This document shows, in pieces, positions 1 through 6,520 of a DNA stretch of 13,918 nucleotides (within the stretch, counting starts at the first letter, position 1; every line of letters starts with the position of its first letter). Below the pieces are notes generated by a model. That model did not search any database. It saw nothing but the letters and a program-made list of their open reading frames with translations, and was not told where the DNA came from. A program made the position numbers and the translations under genes. Source of the stretch: Micrococcales bacterium UBA3913 (GTDB taxonomy: Bacteria > Actinomycetota > Actinomycetes > Actinomycetales > Microbacteriaceae); assembly GCA_002391425.1 (NCBI GenBank), contig DGEZ01000117.1, positions 1 to 13,918 on the forward strand. The letters are read 5' to 3'.

Positions 1-46
1 CCCTCACCTTGGCAAGGTGATGCTCTACCAACTGAGCCACATCCGC
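1..46 (-). tRNA. tRNA-Gly (anticodon GCC), 3' part cut by window edge
   Basis: Read on the minus strand from 46 to 1 this gives the 5' half of a tRNA: acceptor strand GCGGATG, a D arm containing GGCTCAGTTGGTAGAGC, and an anticodon stem-loop of CACCT, TTGCCAA, AGGTG. The 7-base loop reads TT-GCC-AA, so the anticodon is GCC and the tRNA decodes GGC/GGT glycine codons. The T arm and 3' acceptor strand lie beyond position 1, so the gene is partial only because of the window boundary. It lies downstream of amtB on the same strand but is separated from it by a terminator-like hairpin and has its own candidate promoter, so it is probably a separate unit. Confidence 0.93.
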
Positions 47-50
47 GAAC

Positions 51-68
51 GTGCTCCAACTGGAGCAC
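51..68 (-). repeat. Perfect 8-bp inverted repeat in the tRNA-Gly leader
   Basis: Positions 51-58 (GTGCTCCA) and 61-68 (TGGAGCAC) are exact inverted copies with a 2-base centre. If the -10 element at 75-80 is real, transcription would start near 68. The repeat would then form the first ~18 nt of the pre-tRNA leader, ending 4 nt before the mature 5' end at 46. It could be an RNA hairpin that shapes RNase P processing, or an operator palindrome. The sequence alone does not decide. Confidence 0.6.
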
Positions 69-74
69 TCGAAT

Positions 75-104
75 ACATTACTTGATAACGTCCGCATCTC
101 GCAA
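75..104 (-). promoter_or_regulatory. Candidate promoter of tRNA-Gly
   Basis: On the minus strand there is a TTGCGA -35-like hexamer (99-104), an 18-base spacer and a TAATGT -10-like hexamer (75-80). The expected start is near 68, about 22 nt before the mature tRNA 5' end. The position suits a stable-RNA promoter, but the match is by eye only. Confidence 0.45.
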
Positions 105-184
105 ACCGAGCCAGCGCGTGTCGCTCGTTCTCCAGCCGAAGCGGGAAGCGTCGGCTGTGTATGCGGGCAACCCGCGAAAGAGGA

Positions 185-221
185 AGCGGGATGCCCTGGC
201 CTGTGGCCAGCGCATCCCGCT
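185..221 (-). terminator. Rho-independent-type terminator after amtB
   Basis: AGCGGGATGC (185-194) pairs perfectly with GCATCCCGCT (212-221). Inside it, CTGGCC (196-201) pairs with GGCCAG (205-210) across a TGT loop, leaving one C:C mismatch. This 16-bp near-continuous stem begins about 30 bases after the amtB stop. On the minus strand it is followed by a pyrimidine-rich TCCTCTTTC rather than a pure T run, which is common in high-G+C actinobacteria. It should separate amtB from tRNA-Gly. Two smaller hairpins (134-156 and 163-175) follow. Confidence 0.75.
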
Positions 222-249
222 CTCTGTGTTGCAGACGATAGGCGTCCCC

Positions 250-1467
250 TTACGCCATCTCGTAGCCTTCTTCGCCGTGCACGGCGAGGTCGATGCCCGC
301 GAGTTCGTCTTCGTTCTTCACCCGGAACCCAATCGTCTTGTCAATCGCGAAGCCGATGATGGCGGCTACCACGAAGGAGTAGATGAGGACACCAAATGCG
401 GCGATCGCCTGAACAGCAAGCTGCTTGAAGTCGCCCCCCACGAACAGGCCGGTATCCGTCGCGAAGAAGCCCAGGTACAGCGTGCCGACGAGGCCACCAA
501 CCATGTGGACACCGACGACGTCCAGGGAGTCGTCATAGCCGAGACGGAACTTGATGTCGACCGCAAATGCGCAGATGACACCGGTGAGCAGACCCAGGAC
601 GATTGCCCACCCGGGGGTGAGATTCGCACAGGACGGGGTGATCGCAACCAGACCGGCGACCGTACCGGAAGCCGCGCCAACTGCCGTTGCCTTACCGTCC
701 TTGAACTTCTCAGTGACGATCCAGCCGATGATCGCGGCGGCCGTGCACCCCATGGTGTTCAGGGCGATCAGGCCAACGCCACTCATGTCACCGGCAGCCT
801 GAGCACCCGCGTTGAAGCCGAACCAGCCGAACCACAGGATGGATGCGCCGAGCACGACCAGGGGGACGTTGTGAGGCTTCTGGAAGCCCTTCTGGAATCC
901 GACGCGACGGCCGAGGACGATGGCCAGCGCCAGAGCCGCAGCACCAGCGTTGATATGCACGGCAGTACCGCCTGCGTAGTCAATGACCGCGATGCCGGCG
1001 TCAGCGCCGAACAGAGTCTCGCCGAGGCTGTACACCCAGCCTCCGCCCCAGACCCATGCAGCAACCGGGAAGTAAACGATGGTCGCCCAGATCCCCGTGA
1101 ACAGCATCCACGAACCGAACTTTGCGCGGTCGGCGATAGCGCCCGAGATGAGGGCTACCGTGATGATCGCGAAGGTTGACCCGTACAGCGAGGCGATCAG
1201 GGTGTCATTGTCCGTGGACGCCGCGGAAAGCGCGAAGTCCGAGAACGGGTTGCCGGAGAAGTCCCAGACGCCCTCTACGGCGGTCATATTCGACCCGTAC
1301 AGGACCCAGAGGACACCGACGATGCCCATCGCGCCGAAGCTCAGCATCAGCATGCTGACAACGCTCTTGGCTTTGACAAGGCCTCCGTAGAAGAAGGCGA
1401 CACCCGGTGTCATGAACAACACGAGTGCGGAGGCTGTTACCATCCATGCGAGGCTACCGCTATCCAT
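250..1467 (-). CDS. amtB: Ammonium transporter AmtB
   Basis: This 405-residue polytopic membrane protein of the Amt/Mep/Rh family takes up ammonium across the cytoplasmic membrane. The family start motif is visible near residues 20-45 (TPGVAFFYGGLVKAKS), with DYAGGTAVHINAG around 163-175 and GVHMVGGLVGTLYLGFF around 319-335. These supply the conserved Asp (D164) and the pore twin histidines (H171, H321). Candidate Phe-gate residues lie in STFAIIT (F99) and GWFGFN. The cytosolic C-terminal tail (FRVKNEDELAGID) is the usual coupling tail. No cleaved signal peptide is evident. The ATG follows GGAAG at 8 bases. Upstream is a GlnR-like operator; downstream is a terminator and then tRNA-Gly. No glnK or glnD follows, unlike many actinobacterial amtB operons, so any PII partner must be elsewhere. 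Identity is secure; regulation is inferred. Confidence 0.97.
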   Translation of the reverse strand: MDSGSLAWMVTASALVLFMTPGVAFFYGGLVKAKSVVSMLMLSFGAMGIVGVLWVLYGSNMTAVEGVWDFSGNPFSDFALSAASTDNDTLIASLYGSTFAIITVALISGAIADRAKFGSWMLFTGIWATIVYFPVAAWVWGGGWVYSLGETLFGADAGIAVIDYAGGTAVHINAGAAALALAIVLGRRVGFQKGFQKPHNVPLVVLGASILWFGWFGFNAGAQAAGDMSGVGLIALNTMGCTAAAIIGWIVTEKFKDGKATAVGAASGTVAGLVAITPSCANLTPGWAIVLGLLTGVICAFAVDIKFRLGYDDSLDVVGVHMVGGLVGTLYLGFFATDTGLFVGGDFKQLAVQAIAAFGVLIYSFVVAAIIGFAIDKTIGFRVKNEDELAGIDLAVHGEEGYEMA

Positions 1468-1530
1468 AAAAAGTGCTTCCTTACGTGATTGGATGTGTTC
1501 CTGGTGCTGCCCAGGGGTGGGCTGCGAACG

Positions 1531-1559
1531 TCTATAAGTTTCTCGGGAGTCGGTTTCGA
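1531..1559 (-). promoter_or_regulatory. Candidate amtB promoter with weak -35
   Basis: On the minus strand a TATAGA -10-like hexamer (1531-1536) sits 17 bases from the -35 position at 1554-1559, which reads TCGAAA and is far from TTGACA. The -35 position lies inside the last GlnR-like box, as expected for a promoter that needs an activator at -35. The predicted start near 1524-1526 would give a leader of about 57 nt. Confidence 0.45.
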
Positions 1560-1590
1560 CGAAGTCGAAGTTAGGTTTCGTGTCGGTTAC
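1553..1590 (-). promoter_or_regulatory. GlnR-type operator upstream of amtB
   Basis: On the minus strand four 5-base boxes occur with exact 6-base gaps: GTAAC (1586-1590), GAAAC (1575-1579), TCGAC (1564-1568) and GAAAC (1553-1557). The published actinobacterial GlnR consensus is gTnAC-n6-GaAAC repeated. Boxes 1, 2 and 4 match perfectly and box 3 keeps only AC. Further upstream another GAAAC-n6-GTAAC pair (1617-1621 and 1606-1610) is present but not in 11-bp register with the first set. GlnR is the OmpR-type nitrogen regulator that activates amtB in Streptomyces and mycobacteria. Placement over the -35 region supports activation under nitrogen limitation. This is motif matching by eye. Confidence 0.7.
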
Positions 1591-1727
1591 AGCGGATCGG
1601 CCTACGTTACGACCTTGTTTCCCGCTTCTGAGAGTGGGCTGGAGAATCGGAGAGAGTTTCGTCGATATGCCGCGCCCATCCTCGCCGCGGGCGGTAGGAA
1701 TTGCTTGCCCCGGCCCCTCGCAACGGC

Positions 1728-2747
1728 TCAGCTGCGATCAGAAAGACCAGAGAGCTCCCCCAACCGCGAAAGCGCACGCGCATACTTTTTCGCGAACCCG
1801 CTGGTGCGCAGTTCTGACGTGAACACGTCGGAAAGAGCTGCTCCCGTGGCGACAAGACGAATGTCCTGGTCGTAGAGACGGTCGACGAAAGCCACCAGTC
1901 GCAGCGCATCCTGGTGATCATCCAGCGGATGCAGACCATGCCAGGCCACTGCGTCGATCCCCTGCACCACGCGGGGATACCGTGCGGGGTGAAGCTCTCC
2001 GAGGTGAGAGATGAGCGCATCAAAGTTGTCGACGGCCACGGTCAGCCCCGCAGCGTCCCACGCGCTGATCCGCGCATCCGCATCGCGTGGCGAGGTCGCA
2101 TCATGGAAGCGTGTCGTGTGCCGCATACGAAAATCCTCCCCGTCGATCGTCACGATCTCGAAGTGCGCGGACAACGACTGGATTTCCCGCGCAAAGTCCC
2201 GTGCTGCGAAACGGCCGGCCCCCAGAGCCCTGGGCGGGGTATTTGAACTCGCCAGGATGCGCGAGCCCCCTTCGACCACCTCCGAGAGCAGACGGGCGAT
2301 CATCATCGTGTCGCCGGGATCATCCAGTTCGAACTCGTCGATGCAGATGAGCCCGGCACGCCGAAGCTGATCCCGCGCACCAGCAAATCCGAGTGCCCCC
2401 ACGAGTGCGGTGTACTCCATGAAGGTGCCAAATGTCTTCACCCCGTCAAACGCGTGCCAGGCCGCTGCCAGTAAATGCGTCTTCCCGACCCCATAGCCAG
2501 CATCGAGATAGAGTCCGGCCGGGGTGCGAGATGCGGCGGAGGCGTGCCACCGACGAGTCCAGCCACCCCGTCTCGGCGCCTGGCTGAACTTCTCGACGCG
2601 CGCACAGGCGACGGCCTGACTGCGGTGCCGCGGATCCGGACGATAGCTCGCGAAGGACGCCTGCGAAAACTGGGCCGGAACGACGAGTCCCGCCAGGGCA
2701 TCCGCTGGGGAAAACTCCGGCCACCTGTCACACACGCTGACAATCAT
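1728..2747 (-). CDS. zapE: ZapE/AFG1-family ATPase
   Basis: This 339-residue P-loop ATPase belongs to the AFG1/ZapE family. Proteobacterial ZapE associates with the Z-ring and mitochondrial AFG1 with membrane protein turnover; the actinobacterial role is not established. A Walker A motif (GYGVGKT, residues 84-90) lies in the family context LYLDxGxGVGKTHLL. Walker B is LICIDEF (133-139; D137, E138), and a sensor-1-like SSNTPP occupies 168-172. The family FHDA segment is near residue 214. The N-terminal 60 residues lack the long helical extension of proteobacterial members, as is usual for the shorter actinobacterial forms. The ATG is preceded by GGAGG at 4 bases. It is divergent from the RibD-like gene across 40 bp, and the same pair is, as I recall, Rv2670c/Rv2671 in M. 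tuberculosis. Family assignment is firm; a division role is inferred. Confidence 0.9.
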   Translation of the reverse strand: MIVSVCDRWPEFSPADALAGLVVPAQFSQASFASYRPDPRHRSQAVACARVEKFSQAPRRGGWTRRWHASAASRTPAGLYLDAGYGVGKTHLLAAAWHAFDGVKTFGTFMEYTALVGALGFAGARDQLRRAGLICIDEFELDDPGDTMMIARLLSEVVEGGSRILASSNTPPRALGAGRFAARDFAREIQSLSAHFEIVTIDGEDFRMRHTTRFHDATSPRDADARISAWDAAGLTVAVDNFDALISHLGELHPARYPRVVQGIDAVAWHGLHPLDDHQDALRLVAFVDRLYDQDIRLVATGAALSDVFTSELRTSGFAKKYARALSRLGELSGLSDRS

Positions 2748-2787
2748 TCGTCCTCCGCACCAGTCTCCATCAGGCAGGATTGACCTT

Positions 2788-3510
2788 ATGGCATTGCAAC
2801 AGCTCTACCCCATTCCAACACCCGGAATCGATCTGCAGGAGGACCCGAAGCGCCTGAGCTCCCTGTACAGCTGGGCCGGCGATGCCGAAGCAGTCGCCGT
2901 GAATCTCATCACGAGCGTCAACGGTTCGCTCACCGGTGCGGACAACACGTCAGATACGCTGAGCAATCCGCGTGATCGCCGACTCCTCGCCGAGATCCGA
3001 CGGGACGCAGACCTCGTGCTCGTAGGCGCTGCCACCGCTCGCGCGGAAGCGTACACGGTGCCGCGGCACGCCACACTGGGCATCGTCACGGCCAGTGGCG
3101 AACTCCCTGGAGTGGACGTCACCGCTGGGGAACGCGTCGTGATTTTCACAACGCACACGGGAACCCTGCCACAGCTGGATGCGCGCGCTCGCATCGTGCC
3201 TTTGCACGGAGACCTTCTCGATGCGGGCCAGGTGATCGATGCGTGCCGGCGAGCCGGATTCGCCCGCATCCTGTGTGAAGGCGGTGGGCGACTTGCCCGC
3301 GCCATGATTGCGACGAGCCGAGTAGACCACGTCTTCTGGAGCATCTCCGCGCAATTGGTGGACTCCGGAATTCCGTGGGTAGTCCCGGGAGGCACCGCGG
3401 CGGCTCACGCGCTGCGCCTGCGCCACCTCATCCATGACACCGACAGCGACGCGCTGTATACGCGATGGCAGTCCACCGCAGACCCCGGGGACAGTGCACC
3501 CCGACGGTGA
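2788..3510 (+). CDS. Stand-alone RibD C-terminal-type (pyrimidine) reductase
   Basis: This 240-residue protein of the RibD_C/dihydrofolate-reductase-like fold lacks the deaminase half of bifunctional RibD. Family landmarks are ITSVNGSLTG (41-50), PRDRRLLAEIRRDADLVLVGAATARAEAY (about 61-89), and the nucleotide-binding EGGG turn (164-167) followed by a DHVFWSISAQLV strand. The usual substrate-side motif in this family is S-x-D-G; here the Asp is Asn (N45), which is odd. Known RibD_C enzymes use NADPH to reduce the ribosyl-pyrimidine intermediate of riboflavin synthesis. The M. tuberculosis relative Rv2671 has been reported, as I recall, to act as a dihydrofolate reductase substitute. No rib genes are adjacent, so substrate is unassigned. 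ATG follows AGGA at 8 bases. It converges on the sulfatase gene. Confidence 0.85.
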   Translation: MALQQLYPIPTPGIDLQEDPKRLSSLYSWAGDAEAVAVNLITSVNGSLTGADNTSDTLSNPRDRRLLAEIRRDADLVLVGAATARAEAYTVPRHATLGIVTASGELPGVDVTAGERVVIFTTHTGTLPQLDARARIVPLHGDLLDAGQVIDACRRAGFARILCEGGGRLARAMIATSRVDHVFWSISAQLVDSGIPWVVPGGTAAAHALRLRHLIHDTDSDALYTRWQSTADPGDSAPRR

Positions 3511-3530
3511 TCACGCATCACGAGGGCAGA

Positions 3531-3554
3531 GTCCTCCCCTAACCCAAGGAGGAC
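3531..3554. terminator. Weak hairpin between convergent genes
   Basis: GTCCTCC (3531-3537) pairs with GGAGGAC (3548-3554) across a 10-base loop, in the 28-bp space between the convergent reductase and sulfatase genes and running into the sulfatase stop codon. There is no T run on either side, so termination is only suggested by position. Confidence 0.35.
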
Positions 3555-5104
3555 GACTCCGTGTATCCTTCACCGCCCCAGAGCATGCGGTAGAGATCCG
3601 CGGACGGCGCGTCAAGGGCTGCCTCGTACTCGTCTTCCGTTAACTCCAGCAGCGTTCCGGACAGGTCATAGTCTCCGAGGAAGGAGACGCCAAGGCCCGC
3701 TCGCCCCGTTGAGGATCCCAAGCCCAAGAGGTCCAAGGTGGATGCCAGCACACTGAGCTGATCTGCAGAGTCCCGGGAAAAACTAATCGCAGAGGGCGTA
3801 TGCACCCGATAGAAAATCGTGCGGTCCTGCGCGCTCGAGAGCTCTTCGTAATACTGGGTTCCTTGACCAGCCTGCTTGAGGTGGTCCCCCATGACCACTA
3901 CCACCGTGTCGTCCAGGTAGCCGCCCTCGTTGAGGAAGGACAGCAGTTCGGCGACGGCCGCCGAAGAACATCGCAGGGCACGCTTCATGGCCAGCTCGTC
4001 GTCCGTGCCGCACGAGGAATACACATTTCCTGGTTCGTGGGTGTCCAGTGTGATCATCGTGAAGTTGAATGGTTCATCCGCTGCTGCGAGCTCTGCAATT
4101 TCCGTCTGCGCCTTCGCCACAAGCGCCTGGTCAGACAGTCCCCACCCCGAGATGTCCTGATCTTGCGCGCCCTCGGCCGTCCACCGAGCCAGACCGGAGA
4201 CGTCCGTGTATCCGTGCTCCTCGAGGAATTTCTGTTTGCCCGCGAAGGAGGTGTCTGCTCCTCCGTAGAAAACATTCGTGTACCCGGCATCCGAGAGAAC
4301 ATCCCCCAGGCAGACAGCGCCCGGGAGATACCGGGAAACGGACTCACCGAAAGCATTGGCGGATACTCCCGCAGCCGCACGGTCGGCAGCATCGTCCAGG
4401 ATCAGGGACTGATTCTTCAGAGGGATACCACATTGGGTACTCACGATTCCCGCCATCGTCCAGCCACCACCCGGGTACATCCCCAGGTCGTACGACGACC
4501 ATCCGTCACCGGTAGTCGCCTCATCCACTGCCGAAATCAGGTTCTCCCCGAAAATGTCTTCATCCGTGAAGGTGTTTTCGACGGATTCCATGTAGATCGT
4601 GATCAGGTTAAGCCGCTCCTCGGACTCCCCCTCAGCCTCAGGTGTCACGTAGTAGGACGCGAATGACTGTCCCGACACAGCAGCCACAACGTATTGGGGT
4701 AAACCGATAGATTCCAGGAAGACGAAGGCCGACGTGAGCACCGCCAAAGTGGGGATCAACACGGCAACGAGCCGTCTACGCCACGCGACGGCGAAGAGCT
4801 GACGCCTCCGGAGCCTGCGCCAGCCCCACAGCACACCCCAGGAGATTGCGAGACTGGCCAGCGCGGGAAACACCACACACCACAGCACTGCCTCCACGGC
4901 GATCCCGGAGTCGCCGACGCCCTCTCCCCCTCCATACCCAGGCAGGTTTGCGATGACCTGATCGAACGAGACATCGCCGAAGCGATACCGCACCCACCAT
5001 CCACCCACCGTGAGCAATAACGATATCCACACCACAGCCCACACCGCAGCGGCACCGAGCAAGCCGCGCGATGGCCTCCTACGCTCTCCGATGTGTCTTC
5101 CCAT
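3539..5104 (-). CDS. Membrane sulfatase-fold phosphoglycerol transferase, OpgB/LTA synthase-like
   Basis: The 521-residue protein has three N-terminal membrane segments (about 16-37, 68-93 and 112-131) and an extracytoplasmic sulfatase-fold domain from about 165. Metal and catalytic residues of the LtaS/OpgB family are in place: E173 in IYMESVENTF, T216 in GGWTMAGIVSTQCGIPL as the expected phosphoglycerol-carrying nucleophile, H356 in DTHEPG, and D407-H408 in MGDHLK. The WTMAG..STQCGIPL block, the CLGDVL..AGY segment and the GGADTSFAGKQKFL segment look closer to E. coli OpgB (MdoB) than to Gram-positive LtaS. The likely reaction is transfer of glycerol-phosphate from phosphatidylglycerol to an envelope glycan; the acceptor is unknown. 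The ATG has no clear Shine-Dalgarno sequence. A TACACT 7 bases upstream suggests a leaderless start, while AGGAGG 12 bases before the TTG of codon 15 is a less likely alternative. It follows the hydrolase gene by 108 bp. Confidence 0.85.
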   Translation of the reverse strand: MGRHIGERRRPSRGLLGAAAVWAVVWISLLLTVGGWWVRYRFGDVSFDQVIANLPGYGGGEGVGDSGIAVEAVLWCVVFPALASLAISWGVLWGWRRLRRRQLFAVAWRRRLVAVLIPTLAVLTSAFVFLESIGLPQYVVAAVSGQSFASYYVTPEAEGESEERLNLITIYMESVENTFTDEDIFGENLISAVDEATTGDGWSSYDLGMYPGGGWTMAGIVSTQCGIPLKNQSLILDDAADRAAAGVSANAFGESVSRYLPGAVCLGDVLSDAGYTNVFYGGADTSFAGKQKFLEEHGYTDVSGLARWTAEGAQDQDISGWGLSDQALVAKAQTEIAELAAADEPFNFTMITLDTHEPGNVYSSCGTDDELAMKRALRCSSAAVAELLSFLNEGGYLDDTVVVVMGDHLKQAGQGTQYYEELSSAQDRTIFYRVHTPSAISFSRDSADQLSVLASTLDLLGLGSSTGRAGLGVSFLGDYDLSGTLLELTEDEYEAALDAPSADLYRMLWGGEGYTESSSLG

Positions 5105-5111
5105 GACTAGG

Positions 5112-5117
5112 AGTGTA
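5112..5117 (-). promoter_or_regulatory. Candidate -10 for leaderless sulfatase transcript
   Basis: On the minus strand TACACT (5112-5117) lies 7 bases before the ATG at 5104, where a -10 element sits when transcription starts at the start codon itself. No good -35 is seen. No ribosome binding site precedes the ATG, which fits a leaderless mRNA. Confidence 0.4.
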
Positions 5118-5212
5118 GTCAGCGCGCGACCGACGCGACGTGCCGGATCACAGACGCGGAGCGTGCGGCAGCAGCGTCCCCTGACCCAAGAGACGAACCA
5201 GACTCTCGGCGA

Positions 5213-6448
5213 TCACTCGGGCTGCGCGTATCCTCGTTCCGCGAGCCAGGACGAAACCGCAGCCTCCCAGCGAGGACGATCATAGTTCCACAGTCTGCAA
5301 TGCACAGCGGTATCGAAGGGGACGAAGGTGACGAGGTCGGGACGCGCAGCAGCGAACTCACGGGACGGCCCCGGGGGGACCAGCCCATCGTCATCGCTGT
5401 GAAACAGCAACGTCGGGACGGCCAAGTCTGCAGCACGTTCCGTCCAACGTAAGTGTGCGAAGTCCACGGGTTCATGCTGACCCGTCAGCGGTCGACCAGC
5501 CTTGGATCCGATCATTCCAATCGTGAGCTTTGTCACGGGGGACGGCGCGCCGATAGCATCCCCCTGGTAGTGCAGCACGTCAATCCAGTCCACCGCGGGC
5601 GAATCCAGAATCAGCCCCTCGATAATGTCCCGCTGAGCCGATCGCGCCGCAGCCTGCAACACGATGGACCCACCCATGGACCATCCCACCAAGATCACTC
5701 TCTGGGCGCCATTCTTGCGTGCAAAACTGATGGCCGCGTCCACGTCGCGCCATTCACGGTCGCCCAGGGCATAGCGACCATCGTCCGAACGGTGTGCCTC
5801 GCCATCATTGCGATAGGACACCGCCATCTGAGTAAATCCCCACGGGACTAAAGAGACAACACCGCGCAGAGTCTCTGCCCGCTTGCTGCCGTGCCCGTGC
5901 ACGTGCAGGACCCACGTGGAGGCATGTGCCCCTCCCGGAAACAGCCAGGCAGGGTTCAGACCGTGCTCTGCTGTGACCGCTACCGGCTGAAAATCTAACC
6001 CCGCATCAGCAGGGCTGAGCCACAGCCACCCATTCATTCGCCCCCGGCGTGCACGTTCCAGATCCCCGAACCCTCTGCGGACGATTTCTCGTGTCACGGA
6101 CCGGTCATCCTCGGAGAGAATCTTCCCCACCACAGCATGCCCTGCCCCCTGGGCGAACCACAGGCTGTACTCCCCCGGTGTGCCCGCCAACACGCTGTGT
6201 GGACTCCGCGAGAGTGTGACCGTCGCCGGACGCGCATTCAGGTCAACACCCAGGATGGTGATGTCCTCATCACTCTTCGCAGATGGCACCACGACTCGTC
6301 GCGCGATCGCTGCAGCCGACCCCACCACCACGGCGGCGGTTCCGATGACGGCAGTGGCAGCGGTCAACGCCGATCCGAGCAGAACTTTCCGTCCCCAGGA
6401 CGCGCGCTGTGACGTCCGCCTGGGCTTCTTCCCACGTTCAGTTGCCAT
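5213..6448 (-). CDS. Membrane-anchored alpha/beta hydrolase
   Basis: The protein has 411 residues from the ATG at 6448, which follows GGAAGGA at 8 bases. An in-frame TTG at 6469 would add 7 residues but lies upstream of that ribosome binding site. A basic N-terminus (GKKPRRTSQR) precedes one hydrophobic segment (about 22-48), so the catalytic domain is probably outside the membrane on a signal anchor. The hydrolase core shows HVHGHGSKR (about 182-190, oxyanion region), a nucleophile elbow GWSMGG with S257, an acid in HSDDDGLVP (about D352-D354) and H383 in DTAVHCRLW. Related actinobacterial proteins are annotated only as alpha/beta hydrolases; the substrate (ester, lipid or peptide) cannot be read from the sequence. 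It lies upstream of the OpgB-like enzyme on the same strand, so an envelope role is plausible but inferred. Confidence 0.88.
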   Translation of the reverse strand: MATERGKKPRRTSQRASWGRKVLLGSALTAATAVIGTAAVVVGSAAAIARRVVVPSAKSDEDITILGVDLNARPATVTLSRSPHSVLAGTPGEYSLWFAQGAGHAVVGKILSEDDRSVTREIVRRGFGDLERARRGRMNGWLWLSPADAGLDFQPVAVTAEHGLNPAWLFPGGAHASTWVLHVHGHGSKRAETLRGVVSLVPWGFTQMAVSYRNDGEAHRSDDGRYALGDREWRDVDAAISFARKNGAQRVILVGWSMGGSIVLQAAARSAQRDIIEGLILDSPAVDWIDVLHYQGDAIGAPSPVTKLTIGMIGSKAGRPLTGQHEPVDFAHLRWTERAADLAVPTLLFHSDDDGLVPPGPSREFAAARPDLVTFVPFDTAVHCRLWNYDRPRWEAAVSSWLAERGYAQPE

Positions 6449-6508
6449 AAGCGGTATCCTTCCCGACAACGACGGCGTGCCACAACGCCGACCAGCGTAA
6501 TTCCATCC

Positions 6509-6514
6509 TAATCT
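6509..6514 (+). promoter_or_regulatory. Candidate -10 for leaderless DUF3000 transcript
   Basis: TAATCT (6509-6514) is followed by 6 bases and then the ATG at 6521, placing the expected start on the A of the start codon. No purine-rich ribosome binding site is visible before that ATG. On the other strand an overlapping TAGGAT could serve the divergent hydrolase, so the 72-bp gap 6449-6520 probably holds both promoters. Confidence 0.45.
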
Positions 6515-6520
6515 TCAGTT

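Noticed and set aside
1..46. tRNA-Gly as an integration site for a mobile element
   Set aside because: No integrase, direct repeat of the tRNA end or foreign-looking genes are in the window, and the tRNA 3' end where attachment sites usually lie is outside it.
82..1179. 365-codon open frame on the plus strand opposite amtB
   Set aside because: Antisense to a complete ammonium transporter, spans its terminator, and shows no recognisable domain.
1500..1515. Small hairpin CCTGG/CCAGG in the amtB leader
   Set aside because: Only 5 bp with a 6-base loop; no riboswitch or attenuator features accompany it.
3800..4666. 288-codon open frame on the plus strand opposite the sulfatase-like gene
   Set aside because: Antisense to a gene with all catalytic residues preserved; no domain or ribosome binding site.
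6449..6469. TTG start for the alpha/beta hydrolase
   Set aside because: The GGAAGGA ribosome binding site lies between this TTG and the ATG at 6448, so it serves the ATG.
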